Source: Polaromonas sp. CF318
GTDB lineage: Bacteria > Pseudomonadota > Gammaproteobacteria > Burkholderiales > Burkholderiaceae_C
Length of the DNA stretch: 64,000 bases
Assembly: GCF_000282655.1 (NCBI RefSeq)
Contig: NZ_AKIV01000072.1
Coordinates: forward strand, 1-64,000
Direction: 5' to 3'
Shown: in pieces, positions 1-9,011 of the stretch
Position numbering within the stretch: the stretch's first letter is position 1
Layout of the letters: each line of letters opens with the position of its first letter
Notes under the pieces: model-generated
The model's input: the letters and a program-made list of their open reading frames with translations, nothing else
Databases searched by the model: none
What the model was told of the DNA's origin: nothing
Program-made: the position numbers and the translations under genes

Positions 1-66
1 CGCTGCCCCCCGAGGGGGCGCTGCGCCTGCGGCCCGGCTAAGCCGGTTCCGCGGCCCCTGCTGGGT
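1..66 (+). repeat. GC-rich dispersed intergenic repeat, copy A
   Basis: The stretch is a run of C/G blocks ending in a core (about 28-57) that reads GCGGCCCGGCTAAGCCGG followed by TTCCGCGG. Near-identical cores occur at 34407-34446 (reverse orientation) and 36028-36053. All three lie between genes. Imperfect self-complementarity (CCGGC..GCCGG) suggests a folded RNA or DNA element. Such elements are common in Comamonadaceae genomes; function is not known to me. Confidence 0.7.
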
Positions 67-102
67 TAAGAGGGGACGCCACGTACTTTTGACGATATTT
101 AG

Positions 103-459
<357 letters not shown>

Positions 460-466
460 CGGACCG

Positions 467-1087
467 TTAAATCTGGTCGAGGCGGGTGGCGGCGGGCGTC
501 ATGCCGGCCGCCTGCACCAGGGTTTCGAGCAGCGGCTCCGCCTCGCTGCCGGTGCGTATCAGGTCCATCAGCCAGTCGTTCATGAAGCCGGCTTTCACCG
601 ATGAGGCCAGGAAAGCCAGCAGGCTGTCGTAGTAGCCGCCCATATTGAGCAGGCCGACAGGTTTGTCGTGGTAACCGAGCTGGCGCCAGGTCCAGACTTC
701 AAAAAACTCTTCGAGTGTGCCTATCCCGCCCGGCAGGGCCAGGAAAGCGTCGGCATGCTCGGCCATGATGCGTTTGCGCTCGTGCATGTTTTCCACGATG
801 TGCAGTTCGGTGCAACCGGTGTGGGCCCATTCCTTTTCCACCAGTGCCTTGGGGATCACCCCCACGACCCGCGCGCCGGCGGCGAGCGCCGCGTCGGCCA
901 GTATGCCCATGAGGCCGTTGCGGCCGCCGCCGTAGACCAGTTGCCCGCCATGCTGGCCTATCCAGGTGCCGACGAGGGCGGCAATCGCGGCGTATTCAGG
1001 CTGGGCGCCCGTGCGTGAGCCGCAGTAGACGCAAAGGGAGAAAGCGGGTTTGGAGGTATCTGTCACTTCGGTGTTGTCTTTGTTCAT
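467..1087 (-). CDS. LOG family protein (cytokinin riboside 5'-monophosphate phosphoribohydrolase-like, TIGR00730)
   Basis: The protein has 206 residues if started at the ATG at 1085-1087, which overlaps the dgkA stop as ATGA; longer in-frame extension upstream lies inside dgkA and is rejected. The family is a Rossmann-fold nucleotide 5'-monophosphate nucleosidase. Family motifs are present: GGGRNGLMG at 53-61 and PGGIGTLEE at 119-127. It is the last gene of a minus-strand row from the sigma factor. In bacteria these enzymes hydrolyse AMP-like nucleotides; the cytokinin role is documented in plants and a few bacteria, so the substrate here is open. Confidence 0.9.
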   Translation of the reverse strand: MNKDNTEVTDTSKPAFSLCVYCGSRTGAQPEYAAIAALVGTWIGQHGGQLVYGGGRNGLMGILADAALAAGARVVGVIPKALVEKEWAHTGCTELHIVENMHERKRIMAEHADAFLALPGGIGTLEEFFEVWTWRQLGYHDKPVGLLNMGGYYDSLLAFLASSVKAGFMNDWLMDLIRTGSEAEPLLETLVQAAGMTPAATRLDQI

Positions 1088-1536
1088 GCTGCAAAGCGTT
1101 GCCAGAGCGCCATGGCCCAGGTGCCCGCGCAGAGCAGAAGGCTGAGCAGGACGGCGGCGCTGCCCATGTCCTTGGCGCGTTTGGAAAGGTCGTGCCACTC
1201 GGGGCCTATGCGGTCTATGGCGGTTTCGATGCCGGTGTTGAGCAGTTCCACGATCATGATGAGGATGACCGTGCCGGCCAGCAGCACGGTCTCCACCCAA
1301 CTGCGGCCCAGCCAGAAGGCGGCGGGTATCAGCACGATGGAGGCAATGGCTTCCTGACGGAAGGCGGTTTCATGCCAGCCGGCACGCAGGCCGGCGATGG
1401 AGTAGCCCGTGGCATGCCAGACGCGGCTCAGGCCCTTGCGGTGTTTTTGGGGATTGACCGGCTCATCGAGGGGCGCGGCGGAGGCGGTGCTGATGGAAGC
1501 TGGTGCGGAGGCGGAAAGCGGAACTTGTTCGGGCAT
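1084..1536 (-). CDS. dgkA: Diacylglycerol kinase, prokaryotic DgkA type
   Basis: This small inner-membrane enzyme phosphorylates diacylglycerol to phosphatidic acid, recycling lipid left after membrane-derived sugar transfer. It has 150 residues; the extra roughly 30-residue Ala/Ser/Pro-rich N-terminus is poorly conserved and a later start is possible. Three membrane segments are visible (about 63-78, 82-98, 125-142). The family signature ELLNTGIETAIDR is at 97-109 and KDMGSAAV at 122-129. The stop overlaps the LOG gene start by four bases, implying translational coupling. Confidence 0.93.
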   Translation of the reverse strand: MPEQVPLSASAPASISTASAAPLDEPVNPQKHRKGLSRVWHATGYSIAGLRAGWHETAFRQEAIASIVLIPAAFWLGRSWVETVLLAGTVILIMIVELLNTGIETAIDRIGPEWHDLSKRAKDMGSAAVLLSLLLCAGTWAMALWQRFAA

Positions 1537-1572
1537 GGGGCGATTGTCGCGCAGCTTTATGGCATGTTGATG

Positions 1573-2112
1573 TTATGCACCCGCGCCTGTCATGCCTTTG
1601 TCTTTACGACGGGGCTTTTCAGGCGCCACCCAGGTGATCAGCCGGGTGCCCGCCCAGACGTCGTGCCAGAACTGCTTTTGAGGATGAAAGCGCGCCAGGA
1701 TGGCCCAGATTGCCACCCATCCCAGCGTCAGCACGGCGCCTTCGCGGCCCGACAGCGCCAGCAGCCAGCTGACGGCCAGCGGCGGCAGGAACCACAGCCA
1801 GCTCAGCATATAGCGCAGCAGGGCGCGTTTCTGGGTGATGGGCGCACCGTGGACGTCGACCACGCGGATGTTCCAGGTCTTCATGGCGAGCGTCTGGCCC
1901 TTGGCCCAGAACCAGACAAAGTAAATGCCGAAAACCACAAACACAAAAGCCTGCAGCGCATGGCGGTTGTCCAGCGCGTTGCGGGTCTGGCTCAAGGTGC
2001 TGAAGAGGTAGCCGGCCAGGAAAACCACGCCGAACATCAGCATGCCTTCATACATCCAGCAGGCCATGCGCCGGGGGATGGAGGGTATTGAGGGGGTGTC
2101 GGTGGCTGTCAA
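1573..2112 (-). CDS. RDD family membrane protein
   Basis: A 179-residue integral membrane protein with about four hydrophobic segments and the layout of the RDD family (PF06271): a first helix with acidic residue, a central KGQTLAMKTWNIRVV segment, and a C-terminal HDVWAGTRLI element matching the family end. Function in most bacteria is unknown; some members are ion antiporters. It is in the same orientation as dgkA and the upstream DUF3106 gene. Confidence 0.85.
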   Translation of the reverse strand: MTATDTPSIPSIPRRMACWMYEGMLMFGVVFLAGYLFSTLSQTRNALDNRHALQAFVFVVFGIYFVWFWAKGQTLAMKTWNIRVVDVHGAPITQKRALLRYMLSWLWFLPPLAVSWLLALSGREGAVLTLGWVAIWAILARFHPQKQFWHDVWAGTRLITWVAPEKPRRKDKGMTGAGA

Positions 2113-2190
2113 ATGAGTCGCTCTTCAATGCTCGCGGGCAGAAACTGCCGGAGCGGCCAATAAATCCGGCCGGCTGCCGCCGGCGCTGTG

Positions 2191-2919
2191 TCAACGCTGG
2201 GGCGTGGCGCCTGGGGCACTGGCGGGCAGTGCTGCGGGCGTGGCGGCTGCCACCGGTTGTGAAGCACCGATTTTAGGTGCAGGTTTGCTCGCGGCTTTGA
2301 CAGGGTGCGGCGGGACAGGTGCCAGTTTTTGCGGGGCGACCGGCTTGACGGCGGTTGCGGCTCCGGTGGGCCTGGGGCTGGCCTTGGCTGCCAGCTTTTG
2401 TTTTTCTTCCGGGCTCAGGGCCTGGTAGGTTTCCCATTTGGCTTTTTTCTCTTCAGGCGTGAGCTGCTTGGAGAGTTCCTTGGTCTTGCCGAAGTTCAAC
2501 CGAGCCTGAGCGCGCTGCTGCGGACTCAGGGTCACCCATTCGTTCATGCGGCTGTGCAGGTTGGCTTGGCCTTCGGGAGGCAGCGAAGGGAAGTTTTTGG
2601 AAATTTCCAGCCATTTACGCTTCTGCGGCTCGCTGACGGTGTTCCAGCTGGAGGCCAGGGGTGCGAGCGCCTTTTGCTGCATGGGGCTGAGCTCGGCCCA
2701 GGTAGGCTTGGAAACGACCACTTTGACGGGTGCGCTTGCAGCCAGCTTTGCGGCGGGCGCGCTGGTGGGGCTGGCTGGCTTGGGGTCCTGGGCGAAACCC
2801 AAGACTGGCGCGGCGAGCAGGGCGGCCGCCACGAGCCAGAACGACAACCATTGCAGCTTCAAGCGGCTTGAAGGTTCAAGAGGCAGGGGGAGGCGCCGGG
2901 CGCCTGCTGGACGGGTCAT
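2191..2919 (-). CDS. DUF3106 family secreted protein
   Basis: The 242-residue protein starts at the ATG at 2917-2919, which overlaps the stop of the DUF3619 gene as ATGA. A hydrophobic segment at about 26-42 (ending LGFAQ) is a signal peptide or anchor. The middle carries repeated L-S/T-P-x-Q-Q and WxxxS-type motifs (for example LSPMQQKAL, LSPQQRAQA, LTPEEKKAKW) typical of DUF3106, reminiscent of CpxP/Spy-like LTxxQ repeats. The tail is low-complexity Ala/Pro. Location after the sigma and DUF3619 genes suggests an envelope role controlled by that sigma factor; this is inference. Confidence 0.85.
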   Translation of the reverse strand: MTRPAGARRLPLPLEPSSRLKLQWLSFWLVAAALLAAPVLGFAQDPKPASPTSAPAAKLAASAPVKVVVSKPTWAELSPMQQKALAPLASSWNTVSEPQKRKWLEISKNFPSLPPEGQANLHSRMNEWVTLSPQQRAQARLNFGKTKELSKQLTPEEKKAKWETYQALSPEEKQKLAAKASPRPTGAATAVKPVAPQKLAPVPPHPVKAASKPAPKIGASQPVAAATPAALPASAPGATPQR

Positions 2920-3368
2920 TGGACCGTGGGGGCTTGGGCTTGGCGCGTCACTTTGAGATATTGGACAAAACCGGGGTCGGCGAAGGCTGCGGGCGGGAGT
3001 TCGTCGGTGAGCAGCGCCACGTCGACTTCGGCCAGTTCCTGGGCGCGATTGTCGTTCTGGATGGAATTGATGACCAACAGGCCCACAACCAGGGCCACCA
3101 GAGGCAGGACCGAGCCGATCCGGGCCCACCAGCTCAGGCCGTCGTCGGAGCCCCAGGTCAAGGCTGCGCTACCGCCATTGCCCACAATGCCGCCGGCGGT
3201 TTGGGTTTTTGCCACTTTACGGTTGGAGACGGCCTGGAAGCGCGCGGCGCGCAGGCGCTCGGAAATGTCGTAAGGCAGGTCAGCCGCGCCTGCGGACAGG
3301 TAGGAGGCAGTTTTCAGGCCAAAGCGGTCCTGCAGGATATCGGCTCTTTTTTGTAGTGAATTAGTCAT
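2916..3368 (-). CDS. DUF3619 family membrane protein, candidate anti-sigma partner
   Basis: A 150-residue protein with a soluble N-terminal half (about 1-80) rich in charged residues, one transmembrane helix at about 87-106 (VLPLVALVVGLLVI) and a C-terminal periplasmic portion containing TDELPP..FADPGF. This topology resembles a single-pass anti-sigma factor. It overlaps the sigma gene by four bases at its start (ATGA) and the DUF3106 gene at its end. No zinc anti-sigma HxxxCxxC motif is present, so the role is inferred from context only. Confidence 0.85.
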   Translation of the reverse strand: MTNSLQKRADILQDRFGLKTASYLSAGAADLPYDISERLRAARFQAVSNRKVAKTQTAGGIVGNGGSAALTWGSDDGLSWWARIGSVLPLVALVVGLLVINSIQNDNRAQELAEVDVALLTDELPPAAFADPGFVQYLKVTRQAQAPTVQ

Positions 3369-3931
3369 AGTTTTATACCTTTGGCGCTCAGGGCTTTGCT
3401 GAGAGCGTGAACCGCGCGTGAACAGTGCGTTTTGACACTACCCTCCGAACAGCCCATGGCGGCTGCTGTTTCAGCGACGTCCATTTCCTCCCAGTAACGC
3501 ATCAGAAAGGCTTCCCGTTGACGGCCCGGCAGTTCCTTTACCTGCAGTTCGATCTCATGCAATATCTGAGCCCGTTCCGTCGCATCTTGGGCGCTCTCAG
3601 TACCCTCTGAGTTGGTCAAGGTCTCTAAAGTTTCCAGAAGATCGAAATCTCCGTCTTCCCCGGGTGCCTCGAAGTCGCTCATGTTGGAAAACAGCGCGTT
3701 TCGGGTCTTGCGGCGGCGGAACCAGTCCAGCGTGGTGTTGGCCAGGATGCGCTGGAACAGCATGGGCAGCTCCGCGGCGGGTTTATCGCCGTAGTGCTGC
3801 GCCAGCTTCATCATGCTGTCCTGAACGATGTCGAGCGCAGCCTCTTCGTCCCTGACGTGGTAAATGCTGCGCTTGAAAGCCCGTTTTTCAACGTTTTTCA
3901 GGAAATCCGAGAGTTCTTGTTCAGTTGCCAA
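3365..3931 (-). CDS. RNA polymerase sigma factor, sigma-70 family ECF subgroup
   Basis: The region 2 block (FKRSIYHVRDEEAALDIVQDSMMKL with FQRILANTTLDWFRRRK) and region 4 block (LPGRQREAFLMRYWEEMDVAETAAAMGCSEGS) are complete. The start is uncertain: a TTG at 3929-3931 gives MATEQELSDF, the usual beginning in relatives, while the only upstream ATG (4007-4009) adds 26 unconserved residues. Neither has a clear Shine-Dalgarno. It heads the row sigma / DUF3619 / DUF3106 / RDD / dgkA / LOG with four-base overlaps between the first three. Confidence 0.9.
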   Translation of the reverse strand: MATEQELSDFLKNVEKRAFKRSIYHVRDEEAALDIVQDSMMKLAQHYGDKPAAELPMLFQRILANTTLDWFRRRKTRNALFSNMSDFEAPGEDGDFDLLETLETLTNSEGTESAQDATERAQILHEIELQVKELPGRQREAFLMRYWEEMDVAETAAAMGCSEGSVKTHCSRAVHALSKALSAKGIKL

Positions 3932-4254
3932 CGGTGTGGGGTTCCGGTTCGTCCAGCGCTGCGGGGATGGCCCGCGGTCGCCGCGGGGCCTGTGCCGATC
4001 AGCATGCATCCTTGGGATGCCGCTGGAAAATTATCGCATCACGGCCGGCCTTGGCCGGCCCTTTTTCGGCCCCTGCGGCCATTGCGCAACGCGAAATGTC
4101 ATAATATGCCCTGCAATTCAAAAGGCAAACGGGTCATGACTCGGCGGTTTATGTTTCCGCTTATGGTTCTGGCCTCAAGTCTCGACGCCGCTTCACAAGA
4201 GTGGGCGAAGAGGCACCCAAGGTATTTCGTTAGAGAAATTCACAAAGGTTCATC
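3932..4254. other. Intergenic region between the sigma factor gene and ilvB
   Basis: About 320 bases separate the divergent genes. It holds a plus-strand GC hairpin followed by T residues at 4043-4066 (separate entry) and an AT-rich CATAATAT at about 4100-4107 that could be a -10 for ilvB, giving a leader of about 145 bases. A reading frame from 4136 continues into ilvB out of frame and is not enriched in Ile/Val/Leu, so I see no classical ilv leader peptide. Confidence 0.5.
4043..4066 (+). terminator. Terminator-like hairpin ahead of ilvB
   Basis: GGCCGG (4043-4048), a six-base loop, CCGGCC (4055-4060) and then CTTTTT. On the plus strand this has the form of an intrinsic terminator but no plus-strand gene lies before it. 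It may shield ilvB from antisense or read-through transcription, or be an attenuator of a longer leader. Confidence 0.45.
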
Positions 4255-6033
4255 ATGGAAATCTCCAAGGCGGAAATCGCTTCCGCGGCAGCAGCGTCTG
4301 CACACACAAATTCCCAGGAACTCCGCGGCGCGGAAATCCTCATCAAGTCGCTTCAGGCTGAGGGTGTCAAGTACGTCTGGGGCTATCCCGGCGGCGCGGT
4401 CCTTCACATTTACGACGCCTTCTACAAGCAGGACTCGATCCAGCACATCCTGGTGCGCCACGAGCAGGCGGCAGTACACGCGGCGGACGGCTATGCCCGC
4501 GCCACCGGCGACGTGGGCGTGGCCCTGGTCACCTCGGGCCCCGGCGTGACCAATGCGGTGACCGGCATCGCGACGGCCTACATGGACAGCATCCCGATGG
4601 TCATCATCACGGGCCAGGTTCCCACGCACGCCATCGGTCTCGATGCCTTCCAGGAGTGCGACACCGTCGGTATCACCCGGCCCATCGTGAAGCACAACTT
4701 CCTGGTCAAGGACGCGCGGCAGATGGCCGAGACCTTGAAAAAGGCCTTCCACATCGCCCGCAGCGGCCGCCCCGGCCCCGTGGTGGTGGACATTCCCAAG
4801 GACGTGTCCTTTAACAAGGTGCCCTACAGCGGCTATCCGCAAACCGTGGAGATGCGTTCCTACAACCCGGTTCGCAAAGGCCACGGCGGCCAGATCCGCA
4901 AGGCCCTGCAACTGCTGCTTTCGGCCAAGCGTCCCTACATCTATACCGGCGGCGGCGTGCTGCTCAGCAATGCCTCGCAGGAGCTGCGCACCCTGGTCGA
5001 CATGCTGGGCTACCCCTGCACCAACACCCTGATGGGTCTGGGCGCCTACCCGGCCAGCGACAAAAAATTCCTCGGCATGCTGGGCATGCACGGCACCATC
5101 GAAGCCAACAACGCAATGCAGAATTGCGACGTGCTGCTGGCCGTCGGCGCCCGCTTTGACGACCGCGTGATCGGCAACCCGAAGCACTTTGCGCAAAACG
5201 AGCGCAAGATCATCCACATCGATATCGACCCATCCAGCATCTCCAAGCGCGTGCGGGTCGACATCCCCATCGTGGGCGACGTGAAGGACGTGCTGACCGA
5301 GCTGATCAGCATGATCAAGGAATCCGGCCTCAAGCCTGACGCCAACGCGCTGGGCGGCTGGTGGGACACGATCGAAGGCTGGCGCAAGCGCGACTGTATG
5401 AAGTACAGCATGGGCAAGGGCGACGTCATCAAGCCCCAGCATGTGGTCGAAACCCTCTGGAACCTGACCAAGGACGCCGACACCTACATCACGTCCGACG
5501 TGGGCCAGCACCAGATGTGGGCTGCGCAATACTACAAGTTCAACGAACCGCGCCGCTGGATCAACTCGGGCGGCCTGGGCACCATGGGCGTCGGCATTCC
5601 CTACGCCATGGGCATCAAGCTGGCCAAGCCCGATTCGGAAGTGTTCTGCATCACGGGGGAAGGCTCGGTGCAGATGTGCATCCAGGAACTCTCCACCTGC
5701 CTGCAGTACAACACGCCGATCAAGATCGTGTCGCTGAACAACCGCTACCTTGGCATGGTCCGCCAGTGGCAGGAAGTTGAATACGCCGGGCGCTACAGCA
5801 GCAGCTACATGGACGCGCTGCCCAATTTCGTCAAGCTGGCCGAGGCCTACGGCCACGTCGGCATGCTGATTGAAAAGCCGCAGGACGTTGAGCCTGCGTT
5901 GCGCGAAGCCCGCAAGCTCAAGGACCGCACGGTGTTCATGGATTTCCGCACGGACCCGACCGAAAACGTGTTCCCGATGGTGCAGGCCGGCAAGGGCATT
6001 ACCGAGATGCTGCTGGGGTCGGAAGACCTCTAA
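4255..6033 (+). CDS. ilvB: Acetolactate synthase, large (catalytic) subunit
   Basis: This ThDP-dependent enzyme condenses two pyruvates to acetolactate, or pyruvate with 2-oxobutyrate to acetohydroxybutyrate, the first shared step of Val/Leu/Ile synthesis. The 592 residues are standard length. The ThDP-activating glutamate is Glu70 in RHEQAAVHAADG. The ThDP/Mg motif begins with GEGSVQM at about 467, a GEG variant of the usual GDG. FAD-binding middle and C-terminal domains are complete. The start has AAAGG six bases upstream. It is followed by the small subunit and ilvC, forming ilvBHC. The symbol ilvI is equally possible. Confidence 0.96.
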   Translation: MEISKAEIASAAAASAHTNSQELRGAEILIKSLQAEGVKYVWGYPGGAVLHIYDAFYKQDSIQHILVRHEQAAVHAADGYARATGDVGVALVTSGPGVTNAVTGIATAYMDSIPMVIITGQVPTHAIGLDAFQECDTVGITRPIVKHNFLVKDARQMAETLKKAFHIARSGRPGPVVVDIPKDVSFNKVPYSGYPQTVEMRSYNPVRKGHGGQIRKALQLLLSAKRPYIYTGGGVLLSNASQELRTLVDMLGYPCTNTLMGLGAYPASDKKFLGMLGMHGTIEANNAMQNCDVLLAVGARFDDRVIGNPKHFAQNERKIIHIDIDPSSISKRVRVDIPIVGDVKDVLTELISMIKESGLKPDANALGGWWDTIEGWRKRDCMKYSMGKGDVIKPQHVVETLWNLTKDADTYITSDVGQHQMWAAQYYKFNEPRRWINSGGLGTMGVGIPYAMGIKLAKPDSEVFCITGEGSVQMCIQELSTCLQYNTPIKIVSLNNRYLGMVRQWQEVEYAGRYSSSYMDALPNFVKLAEAYGHVGMLIEKPQDVEPALREARKLKDRTVFMDFRTDPTENVFPMVQAGKGITEMLLGSEDL

Positions 6034-6144
6034 GCCTCAAGCCGCCACACACCCATTCATTCACCGTCACCTGACGAATCTATTGTCTGCCGAGCCTGCG
6101 CATTACCGTGCGCAGGGGAGGGCAGCGAAAAGAGGAATCTTCTT

Positions 6145-6636
6145 ATGAAACACATCATTGCAGTTTTGCTGGAAAACGAGCCGGGCGCTCTTTCCCGCGT
6201 GGTCGGCCTGTTTTCAGCGCGCGGCTACAACATCGAAAGCCTGACCGTCGCCCCCACCGAGGACCCAAGCCTGTCGCGCATGACGATACAGACCACGGGC
6301 TCCGACGACGTCATTGAGCAGATCACCAAGCACCTGAACCGCCTGATCGAAGTGGTCAAGGTGGTTGACCTGACCGAGGGCGCCTACACCGAGCGCGAGC
6401 TCATGATGGTCAAGGTGCGCGCGGTCGGCAAGGAGCGCGAGGAGATGAAGCGCATGGCTGATATATTCCGCGGGCGAATCATCGACGTCACGGAGAAGAG
6501 CTACACCATCGAGCTGACAGGCGACCAGTCCAAGAACGATGCTTTCCTGGAAGCCATAGACCGCAGCGCCATCCTGGAGACGGTGCGAACCGGCTCCAGC
6601 GGCATCGGCCGCGGCGAGCGGATTTTGCGGGTTTGA
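6145..6636 (+). CDS. ilvH: Acetolactate synthase, small (regulatory) subunit
   Basis: The 163-residue regulatory subunit activates IlvB and confers feedback inhibition by valine. The N-terminal ACT domain (about 2-78) opens with LLENEPGALSRVVGLFSARGYNIESL, containing the valine-binding loop, and the C-terminal domain includes ELTGDQSKNDAFLE and ends GRGERILRV as usual. AGAGGA lies eight bases before the ATG. It is 111 bases downstream of ilvB and 127 bases upstream of ilvC. Confidence 0.96.
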   Translation: MKHIIAVLLENEPGALSRVVGLFSARGYNIESLTVAPTEDPSLSRMTIQTTGSDDVIEQITKHLNRLIEVVKVVDLTEGAYTERELMMVKVRAVGKEREEMKRMADIFRGRIIDVTEKSYTIELTGDQSKNDAFLEAIDRSAILETVRTGSSGIGRGERILRV

Positions 6637-6658
6637 TTTAAGTCGTCCGTGCGCGCGT

Positions 6659-7780
<1,122 letters not shown>

Positions 7781-7810
7781 TGGGGCGGGCCCGCCAGGGC
7801 CTTGTCCTGC

Positions 7811-7847
7811 AAAAAGCCGCGCAAAGTTCCTGCGCGGCTTTTTTTCT
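7811..7847 (+). terminator. Intrinsic terminator after ilvC
   Basis: Perfect nine-base stem AGCCGCGCA (7815-7823) / TGCGCGGCT (7831-7839) with a seven-base loop followed by a T run to about 7845. A preceding A-run makes it potentially bidirectional. It ends ilvC transcription before pssA. Confidence 0.88.
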
Positions 7848-8026
7848 GGGAAGCACAAACTCGGGCGTGTTCCGGAAATTTATGCGACGCCGATCTTGGT
7901 ATCCTTGGCGCCTTGAACCGGCAATTGAAAGCCCCTGGCGGGCGGGCCGGCTTCCCTGTGGTGTCCTCGGATGCTATGACTTTGATAGCTATTTGCGCGC
8001 ACCAGCTGTGCTTCAGGAGTTTTTTT

Positions 8027-8839
8027 ATGCATGATGGCGAAGAATCCGCGGGTAACGACCCGGAGGTCGTGATACGCAAGCGCCGCAAGGGCATTTACAT
8101 TTTGCCCAACCTCTTCACGCTGGCCGCTTTGTTTGGCGGCTTTTATGCCATCGTCATGGCCATGAACGGGCGCTTCGACCAGGCCGCCATTGGCGTGTTC
8201 TGCGCCATGGTGCTCGACAGCCTGGACGGGCGGGTTGCCCGCATGACCAATACGCAGAGCGCTTTTGGCGAGCAGATGGATTCGCTCTCGGACATGGTGT
8301 CTTTCGGCGCCGCGCCGGCCCTGATCGCCTATGTCTGGGCCCTGACCAGCCTGGGGCGCTGGGGCTGGATAGGCGCGTTTGTGTACTGTGCCTGCGCCGC
8401 GCTGCGCCTGGCCCGTTTTAACGTGAACACGGCGGTGGTGGACAAGCGCTTCTTCCAGGGCCTGCCGTCGCCGGCTGCCGCGGCGCTGGTGGCCGGCTTT
8501 ATCTGGCTGATGACCGATGCCGGCATCAGCGGGATGGAAGTGCGCTGGGTGACTTTCGGCCTCACGCTTTACGCGGGCCTGACCATGGTCACCAATGTGC
8601 CGTTCTACAGCTTCAAGGACGTGCAGATGAAGCGCAGCGTGCCTTTCGCGGCCATCGTGCTGATCGCCCTCGGGATCGCCGTGATCAACATCCACCCGCC
8701 TACCGTGATGTTCGGCCTGTTCGTGCTTTATGGGCTTTCGGGCTATGTGCTGTATGGCTGGCGCAAAGCCAAAGGCCTGCAGACCAGCGTGATATCGACG
8801 TCCACCGATGAGCCGGACGAGCGCGGCCTCCACAAATAA
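8027..8839 (+). CDS. pssA: CDP-diacylglycerol–serine O-phosphatidyltransferase
   Basis: This inner-membrane enzyme makes phosphatidylserine, precursor of phosphatidylethanolamine. The 270-residue product carries the full CDP-alcohol phosphotransferase motif D-x2-D-G-x2-A-R-x8-G-x3-D-x3-D: Asp64, Asp67, Gly68, Ala71-Arg72, Gly81, Asp85, Asp89. About seven hydrophobic segments follow. CAGGAG at 8013-8018, eight bases before the ATG, fixes the start. It lies between ilvC and leuA; linkage of ilvC-pssA-leuA is common in betaproteobacteria. Confidence 0.93.
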   Translation: MHDGEESAGNDPEVVIRKRRKGIYILPNLFTLAALFGGFYAIVMAMNGRFDQAAIGVFCAMVLDSLDGRVARMTNTQSAFGEQMDSLSDMVSFGAAPALIAYVWALTSLGRWGWIGAFVYCACAALRLARFNVNTAVVDKRFFQGLPSPAAAALVAGFIWLMTDAGISGMEVRWVTFGLTLYAGLTMVTNVPFYSFKDVQMKRSVPFAAIVLIALGIAVINIHPPTVMFGLFVLYGLSGYVLYGWRKAKGLQTSVISTSTDEPDERGLHK

Positions 8840-8857
8840 TTGTGGTACATTGACCGG

Positions 8858-8911
8858 ATGAAACAAATTTCGCTAGCACTACTGCTATCTGCCAACGGGC
8901 GGAGACGGTAG
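8858..8911 (+). CDS. leuL: leu operon leader peptide (17 residues, Leu-rich)
   Basis: A short frame ATG...TAG encodes [17 protein letters not shown]. Four of residues 6-10 are Leu, three of them the rare CTA codon (CTA GCA CTA CTG CTA, 8873-8887), the layout expected of control codons. It is followed by an alternative hairpin and a terminator at 8932-8966, then leuA. No good Shine-Dalgarno precedes the ATG; an extended -10-like TGGTACATT ends just upstream, so the message could be leaderless. The peptide is too short for ORF callers; function is inferred from codon content and RNA structure. Confidence 0.75.
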   Translation: MKQISLALLLSANGRRR

Positions 8912-8966
8912 CGCACGCGTACACCTGATTCAACGGCCCGTTTGCACCAGCAACGGGCCGTTTTTC
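8894..8966 (+). promoter_or_regulatory. Transcription attenuator controlling leuA
   Basis: The terminator is a perfect 11-base stem AACGGCCCGTT (8932-8942) / AACGGGCCGTT (8952-8962) with a nine-base loop, running into TTTTTCTTT. The earlier segment AACGGGC (8894-8900), inside the leader peptide frame just after the Leu codons, is complementary to GCCCGTT (8936-8942) in the first terminator arm. A ribosome stalled on Leu codons would leave 8894-8900 free to form the antiterminator; one reaching the stop at 8909 would mask it and allow termination. This is standard attenuation logic; pairing is read directly from sequence. Confidence 0.82.
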
Positions 8967-9011
8967 TTTGGGTTGCTGGTTCTTGATTTCGGATTTCGAG
9001 AGAGGAAAACC

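Noticed and set aside
4136..4254. ilv leader peptide
   Set aside because: The frame from 4136 is not rich in Ile/Val/Leu, runs past the ilvB start in another frame, and is not followed by a terminator.
4240..5856. Minus-strand frame of 538 codons opposite ilvB
   Set aside because: Antisense shadow of a clearly recognised gene; no domain, no ribosome site.
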